This document shows positions 9,551 through 20,600 of a stretch of 28,059 bases of DNA, piece after piece. This DNA is from Priapulus caudatus (lineage: Eukaryota; Priapulida; Priapulimorpha; Priapulimorphida; Priapulidae), in assembly GCF_000485595.1 (NCBI RefSeq), contig NW_014577152.1:95538-123596 (forward strand), read 5' to 3'. Under the pieces are notes generated by a model. That model did no database searches, was not told where the DNA came from, and saw only the letters and a program-made list of their open reading frames with translations. Every line of letters starts with the position of its first letter. Position 1 is the stretch's first letter. Both the position numbers and the translations under genes were made by a program.

Positions 9551-11443
9551 CGTTTTGTTATGATTGTTTCCCCTTATTTCTAGCTGATGGCGCCTCCACA
9601 GAATTCAAGGAGCAAAGAAGACTTGAAGAAACTAATGAAAGTATTGGTTGGTGGCATTTCATATTAAATTTCCTTGGATTCTGAAGAAACATATTAAAAT
9701 TCTTTGTACTCTCAGGACTTTTTGAAACCCGTTACAATGTTGTCTATCGACTGATATTTAATAGTACTGATGTAATACATTCTGAGTGATCGGAAAAAAA
9801 ACTATTTATTGAGTGCAACCATGAATTTCTTATTACTACATGCTCTTTACTACCACACTTTTACTAAAACTGTCCTTATTTTGTAATTTAATTCTAATAT
9901 TTTTGATGAATTCCATTGTTTCAGGGGGATACATTGCCCTCACAATGAAGCATATCCTTGAACCTTGGGCAGGTGAGTTTATTAATATCAAATATGGTAA
10001 CACGAAATACCTCTCCATTATTTTTAGAATGTATAATCATGGGACTTGCTTGTAGATAAACGTTGTGGACAGTTACTTTGCTAGACTAATGTATTAATGT
10101 GTAAAAACCGAATATGATGTGTGCTTGACAGTACTTGTTCAATGATTACGAAAAGATCCTTTTACATATAATTATTACTTATATTGTTGTCAGTTTAGGA
10201 ACGTACTTATTGCGGTTGCAGAGACGTGAACTCAAGTTCAGTGAAATCTTGTACACGGTATAATTTACTAAGTGTGCGCTATAGGCTAAGCCAACGATTT
10301 GCATGGCACACTTGTTTTTTACAGGGGTTTCCCCGACTTGCGCCGCCGCTCACGTCAGCGAAGGGACTTTGGTTGAGGCTTGTCACTGGTCCCGAATGTT
10401 TGTCTGATAGCCAGATATTACCAGAGGCAGTATGTGGTTGGGTTTATTTACTCGTAGTATTTGCCACTTCAACGACATTAGCAGTTCATTGCTTATACTT
10501 GTAAATATAGGCCTTAATCTTATTGATGTTATCGATATAGCAGGCACGTGTTTGATATCTCGGTGATTGTTAGTTTTGTACCCAATTAGGGTTGCTCGAT
10601 GAAAATGTACACCGCATGTAATATATTCAAGGCTTTTTTAATCGTAATAGCATGATGCGCGTCAACACAATTGTGTTCTCAAGGTGTGTTCATCATAAGC
10701 CCATATTTAGGTTTTAGTAACATGAGTTTGAACGATTTTTACACCGATTTTTTGCTAAAGCCTTTTTTTTTAATTCTTGTTATTTTTTATTAAAATCCAA
10801 TCTATATAGCAATGCTGGTTGCATAGTGGACAGAGTGCAAAGGTGCAGCCGTGCGGCGGTGCTTTGGTAATCAACCTCTTATGCTGAGCATGAATACCTA
10901 GTAGACATCAGTTGTAGCTTTTCAACTACTTTATTTTTTTCGTACATCAAAGGAAATGGCCGAATCCTCGGCGCAAATCCATTAAAAATAACCGTTCTAT
11001 ATTTTTGTGTAAATGTGTGCCTACCATTTCGTCTGGTGTACATTGCAGAGGGCATCCACGCCTGGTGAACGCTGCGATAGCGCAAAACGTGTCTTCTATA
11101 GCTGCACGATCGCCGGTCGACAATACAAACGTGCTGGTCACTGCGGGGCTTACGAGTCCTCTTACTGCTGTTTACGGGATTTATCACTCCTGGAGATGAA
11201 GCTGGGATTCCAACTCTTGTGACCAGTGGTTCCATGTTGTTGGGCTGTACGCGCGCCGCTGCAGTGGTTAATAATTGGGGGTGGGCTGTGAAGGGCGGTG
11301 GGTAGCTGTTTATAGGGTGGAGTAGGGAGCGTTAGGCATGAGTTTATGGAGCTGAGAGGCGCTGTGGCCTGACAAAGTTTGGGAAACCACTTGTTATAGC
11401 ACCCTGTTGTTCCATCCATTTCTGTACGGTGTTAGTAATCTAG

Positions 11444-11650
11444 GCCAGCTCTACGTAGTAGCACCTTCTGCTCCGCGTACCGCGGTATAGACACAGCCTA
11501 CGCTCTACCATGTAGCACCTTCTCTTCTGCTACAGGGGTACACACAACAAAACATAGCTTAACGTATAGCCTTCTCTCCATTACTGGGGTTATACAACAA
11601 CCAGCTGCCACCCGGTATACGCTCTTCTCTCCATTACATAATATACAAAC
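11444..11650. repeat. intron 5 minisatellite (noisy copy)
   Basis: Several degraded units of the roughly 55-base repeat seen clearly at 20157-20400, with agctctac-like starts and tac-ggggta cores. Confidence 0.7.
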
Positions 11651-13184
11651 AACCATATAGCTGCTATGAGAGTGAACAGGAGTGTACAGGAGCTTCCTGT
11701 AGGGGAGCCAAAGGCGCTAGACGGCAGAGCTAAACACATCCTAGCGCCAGCTATAGTTCACTACGCTATAGTTCAAGCGTGTGTTGTCCGTGTACTAGTA
11801 TAGGCAGCACTAGAAGTACCTAATAAAGATGATTTATAGAGATAGGATAGAGATAAGGATACCTACATTTAAATCTTTAATGTAGCGTACTTACTAGGCA
11901 AGCACTAGACGTTTGTAGCACTCGCGGTTGCTCGTAAAAAAGGTGGTGGACTGTCATTTAGTGTATGTTCCTTGCAGGTCAGCCACGTACCACCTACTTG
12001 TTGTGTATTTGGCGGTGACCGACTGGCGCGGAGAAAAGGAAGACGGGAGAGGGGGGGGGCAATTTTCGTTGTTGGGTTTTTCGCGGGGACGCAGGCGATG
12101 TTCGAGCAACGTTTTTATGCTTGCTGCAGGTGCATCATCATTGAACCGTTTCTTCGATAGCTACGAACGGATGACGCGAGCGGCGGGGGGAACGCCGTGT
12201 TCGTGCCTCGCGCACGCTGTGAGTGTGGAGCGAAGCGCTCCTCTAACCCAGGCGCCATCCTTAAAAATTCTATGTTTGCTGTCCCGACCCATTATTGTTT
12301 TGTAAGTAGGGGTAGGTAGGGTAGTCTCTTCTTTTTTGTGAGGGCATTAATATGTTATTTTAAGTCTGTCCTCAGTTTTGCCACACATGCTTTTGTGTTT
12401 CAGTCTTAAACTATGCAGGAATGTATATGCGCTCCTTCCGAGAATACCAGTAGAAGAATTTATTATTTATATTTCACTATTATATAGTACAAAATACCAA
12501 ACAAAAACAAAAAATAAGGAACCCAAAAGCTAAAAAAAAACTTTTGGGATTGCGGCTATTTTCGTGGGTCGGTCGGGAGGACGCACAACACATTCTTTAA
12601 GCGATGGCCGGGGGCCAGTGTGCTTCTTATTAAACGTATTTAACGTCGGTTGTTCATTCACACCTCGGATCTTCATCAGCAGAATTTTTCGGTTAAACCT
12701 CGAACTAACATTCTCCATTATGTCTTTGGTTAGTTTCGTTCATTCTCAAATGTATTTCGATCACCCTTGGGTGATACTATCACGTTTGAGAACACGTGAG
12801 TCTAACCATTCGTGCAGCGCGGAACTCAACCATTGCCGACAATCTGTCGGCAATGTAACACAAATAATTGCGATCAAAATAACAGATACACACAAACAAC
12901 CATCAACGAACGAGGACAGCAATTAACAGCGCGCACAACAAAAAACAACAAAGGACAACTACCGCAATTACAATACAATACAACAACAATCACATGATGA
13001 TAGTGAACACATATGATAATGAGATATATATACCAATAAACATAATGTCACGAACACCTACTATGGCTACACCAAGAACTAAACAACAACAATTTTTGTT
13101 GAGGGTATTCAATTTGTGCTCGTCATTCCGTGTGTAACATCCTAGGTTACGATGCAATCGTTCTTCAGTTCGTTTCCTTGTAAA

Positions 13185-13736
13185 GCCAGGCTAGTGTCGC
13201 GTGCGATTGAATTGCGACCGCGGCCGCACTGCAACTCAGCTGCGATCGCAGTGCTTAGGTCGACAGCAGACAGGACTCGAACAGCGACTGCTGTGGACGG
13301 CAGGCGGCTGATACGGTCGAAGCGACGATGCCTATAGATCGCGCAACTAAATGAGTGTTACAATGGGTCATGTTGAGCTTTGTGTGCATGTTGTGGTACA
13401 TGATGTATGCACTATTGGTTTTATTCGCTGTGCATCGGTTCATTTATGCATACGATCCTTGTCGCACGATCGCAAGGCAGCTTTATGTCAGCGTAGATAC
13501 CATGAAAAACAATGCTTTGTGGACGGTGGAACCAGTTGCATCGCCATCGCATCACGCTCGCAAGAGTTAGAACATGTGGGGCGACTCGCTGCGACTGCGC
13601 TGCGACCTGCGACATTTTTCCGGCTCACCTTTCTCTGCGACCCGCGATCGTCGCTCGCGCACTTGTACACAGTTGCAGAAAATTCAGTCACTACGGCAAT
13701 CGCGTCGCGTCGCCCAAGGCCGACACTAGCCCCGGC
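13185..13736. mobile_element. GCGACT-rich MITE-like element (noisy copy)
   Basis: Counterpart of 21839-22398. It starts gccaggct and ends cccggc, with the same short inverted GCGACT/AGTCGC motifs, broken by insertions. Confidence 0.6.
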
Positions 13737-15989
13737 ATTAAAGGAACTCATTTCTCTCGGCAACAGCAGTAAGCCCAGGTTCGTTGATGACCGCAGTGCT
13801 GAGTGGAATGCTAGACCCCGCAGACTCGATGATGCAGTTCTCGAGGAAGACTAAAGCTTTAGTCATGAACATCCCAAAGACGACCACTAGGCCAAGGTAA
13901 GGTTTCGCCGTCAAACATCAGTAGAGCACGGCGTACCATTGGCCTTTTCGTCATCAGCGTAGGTATCGAGAGTTTCATTTTGCATAGTTCGATGACAGTT
14001 CTGTGTATAGTGTCTCTGGAAAAATTCTTCTTATTATTTATTCTATATATTTTCGTATCTTCACTATGTCTATAGTCTACTTAGGCTATCTTCATTATCA
14101 ATTCTTAGGCAACTATTAATCAGGAGTGGTAATAGAGATCTCTCATTATCCACTCCTGATATTATGCCCTATACATAATTCTATTAGACTATAATTAACC
14201 TAATAATATGTCTTAGAATCATTTATATCTGTGGTTCCTTCGAAACTGCATTTTGTGGAAATATTATTTCATTTACATACTCTTAATCATATTCAAAATT
14301 CACATCTTTCTTGCTGTGGCACATGCATCAGTTTCTAGCCTTCTATCATGTTCATTCGGTAGTCGTTTGGTGCCGTAGCGTCGCCATGCATGCCTACCGC
14401 ACCAGGATGAACTCGTCGGCGAATGACGCATTGGACCCCATGTGCTGCCGACGTGTCAGATATTCACGACGGGAAAATATTATACTTTACATGTTTACCT
14501 ATTAAAAATGTCAACATTTCGTCCTGCATGCTATATTATCGTCGTGGCAGTGACGCACTGACCCCTCTGTGCCTAGCTAACTTGGCAGGTAATTCACGAA
14601 CGGGGGGGAAAACTAACATTCATTTGTACATATATTTACACATTAAAAATTCGATCTTCCGTGGCTTGCGATGCATAGTTGTCCGTCGTTGGCCGATGCC
14701 GCACTCATCGACCCCGCGTGGCTGCTACCATTTGTAGGTATTCACGAGGGAAGAAGCTTCGAAGGATGATCGCGGACCTGTGTAAGAGTACACACGTGCT
14801 GGTGTTTGCCGACGACGGTTTACGAGTGGCCTGCTCTATCATCGATCGGACACCAAGCACACTGCGTATATGGTAAGCGTCGTTCACATAACACAGAGAC
14901 GCATTCATCGGTAAGCCTCTGACTGTTTACAGAACACAAGCATACAGTTCATACGGTGAGGTACTGTCACAGAACAGAGAAGGCACACGGAGCGTCGTCG
15001 TGATCGAGTGAGTACGTGTTTCGCTACCCTCCTGTCTTGTAAACGTATAATACGCGTCTGCGGACGGGCGCTTGCGCGCTTCTAAACGAATCTTCACGAC
15101 GTAACACACACAATCTTCTCCCTCCTGGGTTTCTCAGCAACGCTAGCCAGGCATGTGGGAACAGAACTCTGAGCATCAGCAGTGGCGGGGCAAAACGCTC
15201 AGCGGTGACCGGATGGAAGGTTAGACGCTAGTGTTGCCACCCCGTCAGTTAGCTATAGTCACGCGCAAATACACCGTAGTTGGGCTACCGAAATGCAGTC
15301 CGAATGGCAAAATAAAACTGAAATCTAGATTCGAGAAGTTATCGATTTTTTTTCGGGGGTCACCTGAGTTTGACTGGAAGTTCTAAGTTGCGTGTTGGTG
15401 TGTGTGTTTGCTCGCGGAATTCGCCCGTGAGTCGTCCTCTCCGCGGGCCCGCTCTGAGGTGTTGTCGTGCATGCTGGTGGACGCGTTTATAACCCTAGCT
15501 ATTTTCTGATAGTCTGTCCTCCACCTCTCATGTGTACCCTCTCTCTATTAGGCAAGACCATAATTTGTGCTCAACTTATGCAGCCTTGACAACTTTATTC
15601 GTGACGATAGTCAACTTAAAACCCTACGTTCTTGTCTCGTCTAGCTCCTCGCCTCCGTCTTACCCTCTCTCATATGAGGTAAGCCTTGCTAAGCGCGTAT
15701 TACCTTAATAGTATCTATACTTAGTAATATTACCTTATAAGGTGATCGCTTATATAGACCCAAATTAGTGTACACTTATGCAGTTGTGACAACTTAAGTT
15801 CGTGACTTAGTCAATTTAGGAAACCGCTACGTGTTGGCTAGTCTGGTTCTCGCTCTTCACCCTATGCTCTTTCTCTAGCTCGGCTGGACGGTGGCACCAG
15901 ACCATCTAATGAAGCACGCTTAGCGATTCACCACGAACTGGTCTACACACTGCGCGCCGAAGAGCGCGAACCTGCCGACCGATCCGTGA

Positions 15990-16362
15990 GCAGCGTCACG
16001 CTAAGGCGTGGGGTCGCCGACGGCGATGCGAGGGTTGCGGCGGGTTCACCCTGACGCGCAACGCGAATGTCTAGGGGTCAGAGACCAGGCAGACAGTGCG
16101 AGGTCGTGGGTGTCACCGACACGACGCGCGATGTCTAGCGGTCAGAGACCATGACGCAGTGTGAGGTCGTGGGTCGCCGTACCGACGCGATGTCTAGTGG
16201 GCTCAAGAGTACATGACACACCGTGCGAGTCGCGGGGTCACCGGACGCAACCGAGTGTCTAGGGTTCAGAGACATGACGCCGCCTGCGAGCCGTCGCGGG
16301 GTCACTGACACGACAGCGATGGTCTCCCGGCCAGAGACATGACCGACGCGAGCGTGCGTGGG
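15990..16362. repeat. intron 10 minisatellite (noisy copy, runs into the gap)
   Basis: Degraded units of about 60 bases containing ggtcagagacatgacgcag, the same repeat as at 24500-24855. The contig ends inside this array at the run of N. Confidence 0.8.
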
Positions 16363-16387
16363 NNNNNNNNNNNNNNNNNNNNNNNNN
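16363..16387. other. assembly gap of 25 N
   Basis: Exactly 25 N, a fixed-size placeholder. The left side is KYAT3 intron 10 minisatellite of the noisy copy. The right side lies upstream of KYAT3 exon 1 of the clean copy. The true relation of the two sides is therefore an overlap of about 8 kb, not a gap. Confidence 0.97.
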
Positions 16388-17410
16388 CTAGATAGTAACC
16401 AGGGTACGCTTCCGCGTATACTGGAGCGTATCCCAGGGTACGTTCCGGCAGTACCCTGGGGGACATAGACCCTATCAGCGAAAGTGACACCCAAAAAAAC
16501 TCTGGCTGTGACCATGCACCCTCAGTGCCATTTGGCTAAAGGCTAACTACCTGGATTTACCCAAGCTAGGTCACAGCCCATGGCTAGCTATAGCGTTCCC
16601 TATAGCTATTCCTGCGTTATTATCCACGTAATCGTGGGCTACGCAGAAAACTATCAGAGATCCAGAACTACCAGTCCTTATGCTAGTCTGAGTGGTTCGA
16701 CATGTCGACGAGGCATCCTGACTACACAGGTAGAGCTATACCCTTTCTCTAGCTCTACCATACACGTAGCTCTAGTAAGCCTATACTATTGCCTGCATAC
16801 AGTTGCCGCAGGGCTATATAGAACATTCTATTACGAATGCTAGGAACCAACTTATTCACGGTTAGTCGCAGCTATAAAACGTCTGTGGTAGGCAATTAAT
16901 GCCTCCTATCCTAAGTGAATATGTCTTAAGTTATATCAGCTACTAAAATTTAACCTCTGACTATTATTGAAATGGTCTACTTGCGGTATTTCTTGTGAAC
17001 AAACATTATTTACGAACTTCAAACGGCCATTCTTGGTGGCGCTGCAGCAGCGCCAGTCAGTGGGTTGGTTCCTATCATTCGTAATAGAATATATTCTATA
17101 GCCCTGCGGCAACTGTACGCGGGCTATAGTACTAGAGCTACCATGCGTACACGTACGTTGCACGGGCAATACCAAGGACGTGCGGTAGAGCTACTATTGC
17201 TCCAGCTCTAGTACTATATAGCTCGTTCTCCACTATGCCACGTACTACGCCGTACACCACTACGTCACGTACTAAAGCTACTATAGTCATAAGTGTCTGC
17301 ATGTGTAGATCGATGCTCTTACAAAATTATTGCATTTTCTGGCTAAGGACAGACCTCTTCTCGCCAATGGGCCTTAATCGTCATTGCTTTGAGCTCATTT
17401 TTCTTTTGCA
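16388..17410. other. upstream region of KYAT3
   Basis: About 1 kb with no recognised gene. It holds repeated tagctcta/tagagcta words and a long inverted repeat (16801-16851 with 17064-17114). A near-palindrome ggcgctgc-a-gcagcgcc lies at about 17038-17054. The KYAT3 promoter and possibly a 5' untranslated exon should lie here; I cannot point to a core promoter element. Confidence 0.5.
16801..17114. repeat. long inverted repeat, 51-base arms
   Basis: 16801-16851 (agttgccgcagggctatata...) is the reverse complement of 17064-17114 with a few differences, around a 212-base spacer. Weaker similarity continues outward on both sides through the tagctctac words. It is probably a fold-back or MITE-type element upstream of KYAT3. 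No target duplication was established. Confidence 0.7.
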
Positions 17411-17418
17411 GGTGACAC

Positions 17419-17553
17419 ATGTTCAAAGCAGTCACTTCGATCGCGCCAGCAGCCTCTAGTTGTTGCAGACGAGGGGTTCTTTTCCGATCATCAGCCCCCC
17501 TGACCAGTTTTTACCAGCTAAATACTTCTGCTTGTTTCAGCACTACATCACAG
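17419..17553 (+). CDS. KYAT3 exon 1, mitochondrial leader
   Basis: Residues 1-45, starting [20 protein letters not shown]. The segment is rich in Ala, Ser and Arg, has no acidic residue, and ends FSTTSQ, which is typical of a matrix-targeting presequence. It ends in phase 0 at gtatatg. A cttttgcag lies 8 bases before the ATG, so a further 5' untranslated exon may be spliced in here. Human KYAT3 also has an FSTSA-type leader end at this place. Confidence 0.88.
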
Positions 17554-17598
17554 GTATATGAATTGAAAAAATTGAATGTAAAAACCAGTAGCATTTAC

Positions 17599-17694
<96 letters not shown>

Positions 17695-20600
17695 CTGAGC
17701 GAGAAAGAAAAAGGGGGATGGATAGAGGCATGATTGTGAGGAAAAACATAGCAGAGTCTGACCGTAGACTAGGTAATATTGCGTTTGTGGAGTTTATTTT
17801 AGTTATTATGATCTTAGTTTATAGTTATTGTGTGCATTTTATTGTATATTGATGATGTTTTCATGTGTTTATCGAAGACAGTTCAAGCGACGCTTTCCAA
17901 CTATAACGTTTTGTCAGTGGCGTATAGCCAACTTCCAGTTTTTAACACGGGGGGGGGGAGAGAGCCAAAACAGTGAACTGCGCAAAATAGTAGATCGTAC
18001 GTTAATATTTTATGGTTGCCTCCTCCCTCTCACACACCCTACACTCCCCAGCCTCTCAGCTCTGGCAATCTATGTTTTGGAGCGCATGCAAAAAGGCCAC
18101 ATTTCTTGTTCGATTGTTTTTGTCCCAAGATAAGTAACTGTTCGTGGCGGATCCAGATCCGAGGAGGGGTGAAAAACGGGTGGGGAGTAGGGGGGTCCTT
18201 CCCAGAAAGTTTTTTGAAAATTTTAGGATGCAGGAGATGGGTAATTGTAGGCACTTTTGAGTACATATACAGCGCTTCATTTGACTGCGCGACAATTCTC
18301 TGTTTAGTAAAACCATTATTTTTTTTTATTTTACTTTTTTGTTACGTTCGGAATCAAACGTGCGGGGGCATGGCCCTTTGCCCCCCCTGACTACGCCAAT
18401 GCGTTTTGTTATGATGTGTTCTTATTTCTAGCTGATGGCCTCCACAGAATTCAAGGGAGCAAAGAGACTTGAAGGAAACTATGGAAATGTTTGGTTGGTG
18501 GCATTTCATATTAAATTCCCTTGGATTCTGAAAGAAAACATATTAAAATGTCTTTGTATCTCAGGACTTTTTGAAACCGTTACAAATGTTGTCTATCGAC
18601 TGATATTTAATAGTATGATGTAAATACATTTGAGTGATCGGAAAAAAACTATTTATTGAGTGCAAATTGAATTTCTTATTACTACATGCTCTTTACTACC
18701 ACACTTTTACTAAACTGATCCTATTTTGTATATTAATTCTATATTTTTGTGAATTCATTGTAGGGTGGAATACATTGCCCTCACAATGAAGCATAATGCC
18801 TTGAACCTTGGGCAGGTGAGTTTATTAATATCAAATAATGGTAAACAGAAATACTTCCATTATTTTTAGACATGTATAATCATGGGACTTCTGTAGATAA
18901 CACGTTTGTGGACAGTTTTTGTAGACTATGTATTAAATTGTACAAAAACGAATATGATGTGTGCTGCATACTTGTCAAGATTACGAAAGATTCTTTACAA
19001 TATAATTATTACTATATTGTGTAGTTCAGGAGAACTCATTGCTGTTGGCAGAAAGTGAACTCAGTTCAGTAATCTTGTACACGTATAATTTATAAGTGTG
19101 GCTATAGCTAGCAACGATTGTATTTTTACAGGGGTTTCCCGACTTTGCGCCGCCCGACTACGTCACGAAGGCTTTGGTTGAGGCTGTCACTGGTCCGAAT
19201 GTTCTTCTGAACCAGTATACCAGAGGATATGTGAGTTGGTGTTTATTACTCGTAGATTTGCACATTCAACATTAGCAGTCATTGCTTACTACTGTATAGC
19301 CTTATCTTATCGATGTTATCGATATAGCAGCACGTGTTTATATATCGGTGATTGTATAGTTTGTACCCAATATGTAGTTGCTTAGATGAAATTGTACAGC
19401 ACGCATGTAAATATATTCAAGGTTTTTTTAATGTAATAGCATGATGCGCGTCACAAATTGTTCTCAAGGTGGCTCTCATCAAAGCCCATATTTAGTGTTT
19501 ATAGTAACATGAGTTGACGATTTTACACCGATTTTGCTAAGCTTTTTTTTTCAATTCTTTTATTTTTAATAAAATCCAATCTATATAGCAATGCTGGTTG
19601 CATAGTGGACAGAGTGCAAGGTGCAGGTGCGGGGTGCATTGGTAATCAAGCTCTGTACTGCTGAGCATGATACCTAGTAGAATCATTTAGCTTTCTACTT
19701 TTATTTTTTTCGTAGCGTCAAAAGGAATGGCCGAATTCCTCGGCGCAAATCCATTAAAAATAAGGCCTAAATTTTTTGTAAATGTGTGCCTACATTGCTG
19801 TGTGTACATTGCAGGGGCATCCACGCCTGGTGAACGCGATAGCGAAACTGTTCTCTAAGCTGCACGATCGACCGGTCGACCCAATGACAAACGTGCTGGT
19901 CACCGCCGGCGCTTACGAGTCCCTCTTCTGCTGTTTCCAGGGATTCATCAATCCTGGAGATGAGGTGGGATTCAACTCTTTGACCAGTGGTTCCCAGTGT
20001 GTGCTGTACCGCGGCGCTGCGGTGGTTATTAATTGGGGGTGGGGCTGTTGAAAGGCGGTGGGTAGCTGTTTATAGGGTGGAGTAGGGAGCCTGACAAAGT
20101 TTGGGAACCACCGTTATAGCCCTGTTGTTCATCAGTAGGTGTTAGTAATCTAGGCCAGCTCTACCCGAGTAGCACCTTCGCTCCCGCTACCGGGGTATAC
20201 GACCAACCTAGCTCTACCCATGTAGCACCTTCTCTTCTGCTACAGGGGTACACAAACAACATAGCTCTACACGTATAGCCCTTCTCTCCCATTACTGGGG
20301 GTATACCAACAACAGCTCCACTAGTATAGCTCTTCTCTCCCATTACATAAGTATACAAACAACATATAGCTCTACCCATGCAGCCTTTCTCTCCAATTAC
20401 AAGAGTGTACAGGAGCTTCCTGTAGGGGGAGCAAAGGCGCTAGACAGGCAGAGCTAAACCTAGGCCAGCTATAGTTCACTACGCTATAGTTCAAAGCTGT
20501 GTTAGTACAGTGTATAGTATAGGCAGCACTAGAGTACCTACATAAAGATGAGATAGAGATAGAGATAGAGATACGGATACCTACATAAATCTTTATGTAG

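Larger units (their letters stand above)
8509..15985 (+). pseudogene. indel-riddled second copy of KYAT3 exons 1-10
   Basis: Every exon from 1 to 10 of the intact gene downstream has a counterpart here in the same order and spacing: about 8509-8644, 9584-9646, 9925-9972, 10325-10433, 11049-11200, 12130-12218, 13767-13896, 14738-14872, 15138-15219 and 15879-15985. None keeps a usable frame. The leader ATG is lost, exon 4 is about 10 bases longer than the 99 of the intact copy, exon 3 is 4 shorter, and the exon 5 donor GT is gone. Differences are mainly one- or two-base insertions and deletions, equally dense in introns. That is the pattern of raw long-read error rather than gene decay. Introns carry the same elements as the intact copy. 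I read this as an unmerged contig overlap; a true pseudogene cannot be excluded from sequence alone. Confidence 0.85.
17554..18431 (+). other. KYAT3 intron 1 with microsatellite and MITE
   Basis: An 878-base intron containing the TA/GA microsatellite and the hAT-like element described separately. The 3' end is cttatttctag. No other coding sequence was seen; open frames in it run through the microsatellite or the element. Confidence 0.85.

Noticed and set aside
8509-15985. A second, diverged functional KYAT paralogue
   Set aside because: All ten exons are frameshifted, the start codon and a donor are lost, and introns match the downstream copy down to transposon target duplications. It is a corrupted copy of the same locus.
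17603-17749. Open frames reading [14 protein letters not shown] or SLSLSL
   Set aside because: Translations of the TA and GA microsatellites inside KYAT3 intron 1.
20157-20400. CRISPR-like or coding repeat
   Set aside because: Imperfect tandem minisatellite in an intron, with no constant repeat/variable spacer structure and no conserved frame.
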